Assembly: GCA_900660155.1 (NCBI GenBank)
Contig: CABFPE010000732.1
Location: 210,225-274,224 of the forward strand
Direction of reading: 5' to 3'
From: Hofstenia miamia
Lineage: Eukaryota > Xenacoelomorpha > Acoela > Hofsteniidae
Length of the DNA: 64,000 nucleotides
Positions 1-9,118 of the stretch are shown piece after piece (positions within the stretch are counted from its first letter, which is position 1; every line of letters begins with the position of its first letter). The translations under genes and the position numbers were made by a program. Under the pieces are notes generated by a model. The model did no database searches. It was not told the DNA's origin and was given only the letters and a program-made list of their open reading frames with translations.

Positions 1-311
1 ATTTTGTTGATAAGTGTTATATTGCATCAATCAATCATTTATGTATCTTATTTTGAATTTAATTTTTCGGATTTGCTCATTTTTTAATTCTTTTTCAGGT
101 GACTGAATACATTTTTCCAATACAAGTTTTCTAATTTTGATTAAAAATTAATAGTCATTTGTTATTCTACACTTTTTATGGTATTAGACATACAGATTTT
201 TCTTTCTCAATCAAAGTAACACTTAGTTATAATCTCATGCACACTCTATCCAATGAATGTTCATTATTTATTCAAAATAGCAAGGTGGTCGAATACATAT
301 TTCCAGTACTG
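1..311 (+). mobile_element. Right end of Tc1/mariner element (unit 1)
   Basis: The first ~57 bases encode the last residues of a Tc1 transposase, identical to the end of the relic at 29,180-30,009. The element runs to 311, where the terminal repeat reads CAGTACTG, followed by TA (312-313). The rest of the element is outside the window. The same insertion site in unit 2 (30,264/30,265) shows that insertion predates the duplication. Confidence 0.8.
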
Positions 312-581
312 TATTTTTTTAAAGTTGTCCAATGGCGTGTATTCTTTAAGTGTTTCTGTCATGTTTTCTATGGTTGCTCCGGGATATGAATATATGGCAA
401 CTGTGTCTTTCTTTAGTAGGGCGGGTGCTTTTAGGTAGCGATACATGGAGGTTCCTAAAATAAGCATACCTGCATCCGTTTGTAGTAATTTGGCGCGGTG
501 TTTTCTCAGGTTGGGTGTTTGTGAGGAGGCGGATAAATTTGTGATGATTGGTGATGTTGTGACGGTGAAACTTGCGTCCAT
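312..581 (-). pseudogene. SGNH-hydrolase-like gene, first exon part (unit 1)
   Basis: The minus-strand frame starts at ATG 581 and gives 90 codons before the Tc1 terminus. It contains LILGTSMYRYL, a variant of SGNH block I with the nucleophile serine in G-T-S, and the segment YSYPGATIENM that typically follows in this fold. It is identical to 30,265-30,534. The downstream exons would lie left of position 1. Codon use is GC-richer than the surroundings. It is called a pseudogene because the coding frame is broken by the Tc1 insertion, although splicing could in principle remove the element (see the full gene at 27,848-30,534). Confidence 0.65.
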
Positions 582-867
582 TCATCTTTCTCTGGAGGTT
601 TATAGGCGGAACCTCCTTTTCTTTGTATGTGAGAATGGTGTGGATTAAGCTGTGCATGTTAAAAGCTCTTCCTTTGATAGATTGCTGAAATGAGCTTGAA
701 GGTTAGCAAATGTGATTCTCACTACCCAGTTAGCGTAGGACAGAGAGCTCAGCAGTACCAACTGCTCGAGGAGAAATCATCTCAGCATATGTTAGAAAAC
801 AAAGATTGAAGGTTTCAAAGTTATAGATAATTATATTTCAATTGCTTATTTGCTGTTGTAGCAAATG

Positions 868-1593
868 TGTGATTTTATCATCCAACAAGCTAACGAAAAT
901 TTCAAAACAAACAGAAAAAAAAATCAATTTCTGTGAAAAATTGAAGGAAATATTTTGAAATTTGGACCATTAGAAATGAGCATGTTGTCTTTACTTGAAT
1001 ATACAAAAACATATTTTGATAATATACCATTTTGTGATGTTAATAATGTCTTAGAAAACAATTGCACCATGAATCTACAGTTAGTGGAGATTAGTAGATT
1101 AGATTTAAATTCGAAGACCATTGATAAAGCTACCATTAAGGTAAATGCACAATGCTTTTTTGGGAAGAAACGAAAAGAATTATTTTATAAAAAATCTATT
1201 AGGGCCTAAGACTCAACTGATGTCAAAGTTCTCGCTACATAAAAACACGTGTTTGATATTTTACATGATAAAGCCAATAATGAAATTTATTCCGTTGATA
1301 GCGAAAACCATAAAGAAGTTCGAATAATGGCAGCAGAAGAAAATTTAGCGTTGAAGACTGCTCTTATTTTTCCTATTAGAACTTTTGAGCGATGCTACCA
1401 AACAATAACCTGTTAGTTTTGTGCTATGATACATTTGCTAATGATCTGTTAATCGAAGTTTTCAATAATTTTGCGGAATCTAGAGCATTTCCAATTTTAT
1501 TTGTAATGCTAAAGACATTAATTGTATCTTCTCAAGTAATTGTAAACATTTTGTACATTTCGTTCATTCAAATGTCAACAAGCCGAACTTCTA
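868..1593 (+). pseudogene. Decayed TRIM-like paralogue, coiled coil to C-terminal region (unit 1)
   Basis: Conceptual translation follows the TRIM protein at 9,119 from its coiled coil onward. VFDILHDK matches VLDILYDK, NNNLLVLCYD matches the KILVLYFS strand, and SNCKHFVHF matches SDCRKFIFF at the right spacing. The frame is broken by stops near 934, 1,207 and 1,240, a frameshift near 1,392 and another near 1,540. No RING or B-box is seen upstream. I infer an old, 5'-truncated relative of the family. It is far more diverged than the truncated copy at 60,088. The match was found by eye, so a profile search should confirm it. Confidence 0.5.
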
Positions 1594-1974
1594 ACAAGCT
1601 GAGCCGAGCTTAAGCAGAGTATTAGATATACAACGAGCCCAAAAAAGAGCCTTTTTAAGCAAAGCAAATTTATAGTAGTGCTTGTTAATTTGATTATGCG
1701 GATATTTTTTCAAGAAATATGCCTTTCTTATAATCTTATTTTAGAAATGATTATTTAATCTGCGTTTCCATGAGCGCGCTATGGACAATTAAATTTCAAG
1801 TAGGTAGCGTGCTTTTGGAGTATTTACACTGTAGCGTCCAGAAATCGTTGACATTCATTTATGAATACAAAAAATATGTTATTTCTACTAATATATCAAA
1901 AATATATTCAGTTCATCTCCTCAGTGCGCTTTTGCTTCAATTCTGTGGGGTGTTTACATTATGAATTTTTTGAA

Positions 1975-2055
1975 TTCGTCAAACGATTTCATCATGATGA
2001 ACAAATTTAAATGCCACCATGCGCAATTGAAGGCTTCAAATTAACTCAACATAAG
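1975..2055 (+). repeat. Inverted-repeat arm (partner 23,262-23,336)
   Basis: The sequence TCAAACGATTTCATCATG and the following ~60 bases recur in reverse complement at 23,262-23,336 with roughly 80-85% identity by eye. The pair brackets about 21 kb and is also present in unit 2 (about 31,930-32,010 and 51,460-51,510). Confidence 0.65.
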
Positions 2056-2072
2056 AAATAGAGGTAGTAAGG

Positions 2073-2213
2073 GAGGCCGAGACTTTGTTACACTTTTTTC
2101 TGATTGGTCGAGAGGTGGCCGAGACTTTGCTCCACTTTTTTCTGATTGGTCGAGTGGGGAACTTTGGCATCTGCTGGGCCGTGGATATTGACGGGGGTGT
2201 TGTACTGACGTCA
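2073..2213. promoter_or_regulatory. Promoter-like patch: two CCAAT boxes and a CRE (unit 1)
   Basis: A ~41-bp direct duplication (about 2,073-2,113 and 2,114-2,153) places the inverted CCAAT box CTGATTGGTCGAG twice. A perfect CRE palindrome, TGACGTCA, lies at 2,206-2,213. The patch is GC-richer than its surroundings. Paired CCAAT (NF-Y) and CRE (CREB/ATF) sites are a known promoter arrangement. No gene start was recognised just downstream, so the role is inference. Confidence 0.4.
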
Positions 2214-2269
2214 TGTGAGTTGTATAATCATGTACTTTTACTAGTTTTTATGTTATTTATGTGGTCTAA

Positions 2270-2440
2270 CTTAGTTTACATGTTTTACTTTACATACTTG
2301 TTTTTTATTAACATATGCCTACATGACATTCGAGTTAGCATATCACACATTAATTTAGTTTGCATGTTTTACCTTACATACTTGTTAATATACATCAAAC
2401 ATTAATTTAGTTTGCATGTTTTACTTTAAATACTTCCTTT
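2270..2440 (+). repeat. Three direct repeats of a ~35-bp unit
   Basis: A unit built around TTTGCATGTTTTACTTTA occurs three times (near 2,272, 2,355 and 2,405), with spacings of about 83 and 52 bp. Unit 2 has the same array at about 32,230-32,400. Confidence 0.6.
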
Positions 2441-3267
2441 TTTATTCGGTAAAACTTAATAAAAAATGTTTGAATCAGATAGATAATAATACTCGTTAAA
2501 AAGCATACTGCTCTATTTTGGTAGTAAAACAAATTAATTTTTCGGAAAAAACAAAAAACTAGTTTATGCAAAAACTTGCAAATTATAATATTTATTAATC
2601 ATATGTGGTAAAACCCACATTTGTGTTTAAGACAAGACAAAAATGTAATTTATTCTACACTTTGCTTATAATGACTATATATAGGCCCTATATCGCATTA
2701 TTAAATTTGTTTATTGTGTTAGCTTATCATCATTGTTGTTGAGGGAATTCTGTAGGAAACAAACGCAATGTGTATTTTCACGTTATGAATTTCACATGGT
2801 AGTATCTAAATTAATGATTAATAAACAAGTCAAATGAAGTGATAGATCACAGTATAAAACACATGACAATTAAAAGTTTAAACAAATTCAATTAAAAATG
2901 TGTATTAAGAAATAAACGACGTTTCTATTTATGATAAAGTATATAATTAATATAACATCAAACAGTAAATTCGCAACAATTCATTAAAATAAAATTGATT
3001 ACGTTTTAAAAAAAAATATCTGTAAAAATAACTAGAAATAATATTGCAAAAAATCGTTAAAAATGAAAAAAATATCTGAGATTTAATTATAAAAATAGTG
3101 ACAAGTCTGATTCAAATGGCTTTGCTTCATTAAATACTGCGGAAAATTAAAACCATTTGAAAAATCAAAGTTCCTGAATGATTGGACAATTCTATGCATG
3201 ATACCAATTAATCTAAATGAAAACTTAAATTTTATTTTTTGTGAAATTAAGAAAAATTGATTTATTT

Positions 3268-3345
3268 TCAGGGCGGATTGGCCCACCGGGCAACCGGGTA
3301 AATATCTGGTGGGCTGGTGCAACTGCAACATGTGTGCCCGGTAAA
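3268..3345. repeat. GC-rich hairpin, hAT-terminus-like
   Basis: CAGGGCGGATTGGCCCACC, followed by a self-complementary stretch ending in GGTGGGCTGG, forms a strong hairpin. The start resembles termini of some animal hAT elements (CAGNGGCGGA...), but no inverted partner was found nearby, so it may be a solo end. The unit 2 counterpart (33,228-33,350) is slightly longer. Confidence 0.4.
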
Positions 3346-3828
3346 AGGCCAATTTTGTAACATTTTTGTGAGCAAGCGTATTAATTAAAGAACTTAAAAA
3401 AATTCTTTGTGATTTGCAGCCAGAAAATTTTCTCTGAATTGCACTGAATTATTATTTACGTGGGAATAAAACAGATGACAGTCATTAGCAGTTGATATTA
3501 TTACATTAGATGTTCATGTGAGTAAACACAAACTTCTCAGTTTTAAGATGTAGTTCACAGCGTGAGATTTCAGAACTTCTTTTCTTAACATTAGCAATGA
3601 TTGGATGAAAATTGGGTACGGATTAAACCGCAATATCAGTGCTTCATTATCTTACATACATCAGCAATTACATTTCCGCTTTTTGAATAAATTTGATTGG
3701 CAGTATCGGATTCGACCTGGCTTTAGCTACATAACAGTGATTACCTTGCATGCATACAGAAACGACTTGTATTGTTATTTACATAATATATAATACCCTT
3801 AATAATGACTTTATTATTTAGCCGATTT

Positions 3829-5570
3829 TTATTGCCGATTTTGACTCAGCCGAACAGTGATTTTTGTGACTGTATTATCCTTTTAGTGGAAATTTGTATG
3901 GACAAGGACAAAATAATGTCAAGGGGGAGCGGAGAAAGAGCAAGATCGAAAAAGAAAGCATTACATGCGGAAGCAAGTCAATCAGTGACAAATGTCTTTT
4001 GTTATTATTTTTTACCAAAACCACTTAAGAGAACAGGAACCGATGTCACCCACATGTTGAGCAGGTAGACTCTATGTTACGTACGGATAGCCAATGCGCT
4101 CCACCACATACAATAGAAGATGGCGTTTCTTCATTTATACACAGTCTTGCATCTGAAGACAATAATTATCCACCAATCGTTGTTGTTGATTCTATATCTG
4201 AAAGTGAAACAAACTTTTTCTCAAGGCTTAACAACATATGTTACAATTTTCTTTCGATTTTCATCCAAAACAACCTGAACACATACCTATGGGCGAATCA
4301 TCAAAGATGTATCATTGTGTGGATGGATCAAATAGAAAATGGCTGACGTATTCCACAGAGACTGGTTGTTTTTACTTTACAGTTTGCCTTACATATGCTC
4401 CAGCTGCTGCATCCAATGCTTTCATTCTTGGTCAAAAGCATTGGCGTCATATCTATCAACGGATTAACGAACACAAAGAAAGCAAATTTCACAACAATTG
4501 CACTCAACATCATTTAAGCAGCGAGCGCGGAAAGGAGACATTCTCATTAATGTTTTTAGAATAAAAATCCTTCAACGCAAAACTATCAAACGCAACAGGC
4601 AGGTAATGGAACGCGTAGTGGAGGTGATTAAAGTTATCGGTAAGTGTGGAGTGAGTTTTAGAGGATCCTCTGCAGAAAGTGAAGGTGCCTATAATCTAGA
4701 TGTTCCTACCATCAATCACGGCACATTTTTGGAAATTTTTCTCTTGAGCAAATTTCATCCACTTCTGAATGACCATATAGACGGTGTTATAATGAAGAGT
4801 CGTAAGGCTCACGATGGTGGAAGTAAGGGTAGAGGTAACCTTGTTACCTTTTTCTCTAAAACTATTCTTGGTCATGTTATTGGAGCTTTACACCACACAA
4901 GATATACCTCAGAAAGGCCAATGTACTATTCTGCTACGATATCTGCATGACAACCTTGTTAAGGAAAGACTCATTGCTGTTGTGCGACTACAGGAGTCAA
5001 CTGGCCAGGCCTTTCAAACTCTTCTGTGAAAGGTGCTTCTGAACAATGGTTTGGATGCTAGCAAATGTGTCTCAGATTGCACAGAGGACGCCGCTAACAT
5101 TCATGTATGGTGTTACGCTCATTGACTCAATCTTGTGATTGCTGAAGTAACTAGTGATAATCTTGCTTCTGCCTCACTATTCTTACTGATCAATGGCATT
5201 GCAGTTTTTTTTTCGGGAATCCCACCAAAGTACTGATATACTGGAGAAATACGTACAGAGACACCATGTTAAGATTCAACAAATTGAGAAGACAAGATGG
5301 TGGCCAAAACATGCAGCATTGCGTAAGATATTTGGAACTTTTGACAATAGTAGTGCGTGCATAAAGAGGATAAAAGGGACATTTCAAGAAAATTTTAACA
5401 GTTATCTGCAGAGATTTGTCTGGAGTAGGGAGTTCAGAAATGCGTGCAAATTTTATGCTTATGTACAGTGCATCGGGATGTGTTATCCTGTGCAATTATT
5501 TTGTTCTTTTTTGTGCATGTGATTTTGTTTTGTGAAATATATTGTTTCTTTAACTTCAATAGTCATCAAA
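3829..5570 (+). pseudogene. hAT-type transposase relic (TTF zinc finger + DUF4371, ZMYM1-like)
   Basis: Several plus-strand frames together follow the ZMYM1-like hAT family. A basic N-terminus (about 3,900-4,070, GSGERARSKKKALHAE) comes first. A TTF-type finger follows (about 4,240-4,520) with KWLTYS, GQKHWRHI and a He-x-s-x-xH end. A DUF4371-like stretch (about 4,600-4,920) includes INHGTFLEIFLLSKFHP. A later segment (about 5,190-5,400) has KTRWWPKHAALRKIF. Frames change at least three times and the C-terminal dimerisation part is missing. It is present only in unit 1; unit 2 carries a different 454-bp sequence here. It cannot make a functional transposase. Confidence 0.7.
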
Positions 5571-6241
5571 GCTTGCGTTCATCCTTTAATGAAGTAGTTT
5601 TAAATTAAAAAATGTTCCGTAACTTTTTGAATATTAAAAATTTAAGATTTCTGATGGTGTCATTTTATTCTTCATGAAAAATTTGTCAAGCAAATTCATA
5701 TTTTCACAATGATTTAAAATTATTTTTCATTCCTACAAAAACTACGATTTAATTTAATTATAACTATAACTTCGTTTTCAATTGGTAGGAATTTATGACG
5801 TGACAACACAAAATCATACAGATTATAGCCTTGTTATATTAAAATTTTTTGTTATAATTTGATTCTAATTACTTTATGTTTACCAGAATTATACTAAATG
5901 TTTTAATGAAAACTATTAAATGTACTTACTAAAGTATAATTTACATTGTTCTACAGTTTGAAAAAGCTGTTGTCCCAGCACTAATCTGTTTTTATGTTGG
6001 TAAAATAAAAATGCGCTATATCGACTCAACTATTGATTTTTTCACAATTTTGAGGGTGTCAGATTGTTCCTCGTAAAAATTTGACATAGAAAAGTAGTTT
6101 GGATGAGTCATCTGAATTTTTTTAAAAAAGTGTCCTAAACTGAAATTGATCCTACTATGCAATCTCAAATATATGAATCAGATAATTCCATTTTTTTTCC
6201 GTAATTTGTTAATGTGGTCGCACGTCCTCAATAAACATAAA

Positions 6242-6934
6242 CAGAGATGCAGACCCAGTACCCACAACCTGCACGGACCCACACGACATCACATACAGTG
6301 TGGCGTGGGTCAAAATAGTGCGGGTTTTGGGTAATGTGGGGATATGTGGTTTGAAGAGAAGAAATATTTCATTTTGATTACAGTGACTACAGGTCGTAAC
6401 TACTACTTAAAATACATAACTATGACCGAATGCGGCTATATTTTTACGCGAAAATCGTAATAAATGGAATATACAGTATATAAACTTGTTTTCGCCAAAC
6501 AGCTTGACCCTGATCCTATATATATATATATATATATGCCCACAATAGTGATGACATGGATAGCGATTAGACTATTTTTGATGTTTGTAATGATTTTATG
6601 TTGTTGTTATTTCGTTTGCATTTTTTAATTTCTATTAGTTGTAACTTCTTTGTGCTTTGCCATTTGAAAACGGTCGAAATGTTAGCTACTCAGGGAATAA
6701 TCTCGCAATCAATCGATGAAGAAAGGCAAAGTGAGGATTGATATTGAAGTGGCTGAATGCGCCAGAATTTTTCCATGGCGCACACATTTCTTGTGCAAAA
6801 TCTTTCTGCGGGTTTTTGTGGAGCTATTTGAGAAAACATGTGGGTCCTGTAGGAATTTGTGGTGTAACTTTAGAAATTGCTGGTGGAGATTTGAGGGTCT
6901 GTGGGGCCATGAATTTCAAATTGTTGCATCCCTG
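6242..6934. mobile_element. Non-autonomous hAT element (MITE), 693 bp (unit 1)
   Basis: The ends are CAGAGATGCA and, reversed, CAGGGATGCA. They are flanked by a perfect 8-bp target-site duplication AACATAAA (6,234-6,241 and 6,935-6,942), the length typical of hAT. Just inside lie G/C-rich subterminal inverted repeats (CCCACAACC and GGACCCACA versus GTGGGTCC), and an AT microsatellite is at about 6,519-6,537. The short open frames inside are not transposase-like. Confidence 0.85.
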
Positions 6935-7379
6935 AACATAAAACGCAAGAAAATTCGAGGAACAGGTAAAAATTGATAAATATACATAAATTTGGGATTA
7001 AATTTTGGATCATTTTTGAATTGTAGTCCAAATACATAACTTCAATTATCCTTACTTAGGTAAAGTTGAAAATCAGAATCAGGAAACATCTTTAGGAATG
7101 CATTTTGTCATGTCATTACTAAAAAGTTATTTGAATTTTAGTTTTAACGTAACCACTGATCGAAAAAAAAAGAAATTCCCATGAGTTCTAAAAAAGTAAT
7201 TTGTTAAATTCTGAATTTTTCAAATCGGGTAAGCTAATGCTAAAAAAATATCAGAGTAAGAAAAATAAGCCAGTATTTTTACTGTACACACAAGATCGTA
7301 ATGCTGTGTAGCCTAATAATTGTAATCCAAATAACCTGAAATTGTTTTGCTTTTGGAGCTAAAATAAATGTGGTGTACA

Positions 7380-7573
7380 TAAGTGGGATGGAATGTGTAG
7401 AAGTCTATGTCCACAACAGCAGCAACACGAAGATGGCCAATAGCTGCATATTTTACAATTTCCTGGACCTTCAATGATAAATGCATGGGTTATGTTCATC
7501 AAAACTGCTGGAAATAACATAAGGTATCGTATATTTATGCTTGAACTTGCCATAGAAATAATTGAAGAACAAT
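7380..7573 (+). pseudogene. piggyBac-like transposase C-terminal scrap (unit 1)
   Basis: The plus frame reads SMINAWVMFIKTAG then RIFMLELAIEIIEEQ and stops. This matches the end of the piggyBac transposase domain (i-N-A-w-v-l-y ... r-F-l-l-e-L-a-e-e-L-i). An in-frame stop lies upstream and no other domain is attached. A second copy is at 35,528-35,721. Confidence 0.5.
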
Positions 7574-9118
7574 GAGTGACGGATAGCTCAACAATACACG
7601 CTACACGAGTTGAAATACAGGATTTTTTGTGTAGTATTCAGTTTTTTTCGTGTAACCGTATTTCGTGTATCATTAATATGAAGGAGATAGCTGAGGAAGG
7701 CAACAAAAAGAATGAGATAAATAGTACACCAAACCTTTGATCTACAGCCAATGGTTTATTAGTAATTTTTATTCAAGGCAATTAAATATTGAAACTTCAG
7801 CTTTATTTAATTCATTGTCTAAATAACATGATTTTGATAATAATTTCAAAAGTGAACTTGATTTCTATCAAAATACAGTAGGGGAAAATATACTTGAAAC
7901 GAATAAAGTATTTTAGAAAATGGAATGTTGATATAAGCTATTAATGAGCGAAATGATGTATAGTTGCACAATTCCCGCATCTAATAAGTGTTGAACAGAT
8001 AAAAGTGCTTACACATAAAAAACAAAGAGTAATAAAATATTCAGAATTCCTAAATTAAGTAAATCAATTCCTTCAAAAAATAATGCTTGTTTCAATAAAA
8101 TTTTCTCTTTTGCAAATAGTAACACATAGCTTTGAATAATGATATTTTTCAGTCAGGCATTTTATTTTAACAAATAGAAATTATCTTAACCTATTTCATC
8201 CTTAGTGGTGAAATATTGCAAAAATATCATTGTGAAAGGAAATTAAATTTACACTTTAAGGAGCATTTTATAAGTCCAATACCTTGTAAAGTATAGAACA
8301 GTTGTTGCAGTCTGCAATGGATAGAAGACTATAATTTCAAATTTTTCTAAAATATACCCAAAATTGGTGTTACAAAATAAAAAATTGAAGTATTTTAGGC
8401 AATTAATTTAAAAATTGATATAAAATTTTCAGCTCAGATTCAGTTTGACAATAGAAAGATCTTTAAAAAATTTAGTTTGACTTTTTGAGTTTTGCATTTT
8501 TAATTGTATAAATTAGAAAATTGCCGTTTTTGCATTTTAAAAATTGTTGAAAGCCTTACATGCAAGATTTTAATCAATTAAATAACCAGTTCATCAATGA
8601 ATTTACTTTTTAGATGTAGCATTAAGTAACTAAAAATATAAAAATCCCATTACTTATTATGATTCTTTTTCATATAGCATTTCAAAATAGAAAATTATGT
8701 AACAGAATTATAAGCGTATTTGGTGGTACATAGGGCAGTGTTGGCCATTTAAGCTCCCAATAAAGGAAAGTAAAAATTAAAAGGATTTATTAGTTCAAAA
8801 AGGATCCTTTAAAAGAATTTTTAGTGTAATTTTGCTATTTAGAGGCAAGTAAAAAGAACTTCTGCAAATATAAAGGAAAACAAAAAAGGAATGCCAAAAT
8901 GTATTGCAAAAGGTCCTATGGCCTGTGCCTGCTGTTGTATTTAATGAAAGCATGCATGTGTTAAATAGAAACTATTTAGCATTCTCTATTACTTATAGCA
9001 TTTCAGAAAGTGCACACTCAACTGTCCACGTTTAACATTACATTTTATTTACATAGTTTTGGTTTGGCCTAATTTATTCTGCGTTACAATTATACAAGTT
9101 CTTTCTATATTGTCTTAG
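7574..9118. other. Upstream region of TRIM copy 1
   Basis: AT-rich and without recognised coding. Positions 7,574-8,440 match unit 2 almost perfectly. From about 8,443 to 8,870 the two units are unrelated, and from 8,870 to the ATG they are about 90% similar. A pyrimidine-rich tract ending in CTTAG abuts the TRIM ATG. Confidence 0.6.

Larger units (their letters stand above)
1594..3828. other. Non-coding stretch between TRIM relic and hAT block
   Basis: No convincing coding frame was found. It holds an inverted-repeat arm (1,975-2,055), a promoter-like patch (2,073-2,213), threefold direct repeats (2,270-2,440), the source of a dispersed repeat (2,740-3,090) and a GC-rich hairpin (3,268-3,345). 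The short open frames here are AT-rich chance frames. Confidence 0.6.

Noticed and set aside
346..657. 103-codon minus frame (and its copy at 30,299-30,610)
   Set aside because: Shadow of the SGNH exon in another frame; no motif, and the overlapping frame carries block I of the SGNH fold.
924..1136. 70-codon minus frame over the TRIM relic
   Set aside because: Antisense shadow; the plus frame aligns with the TRIM protein.
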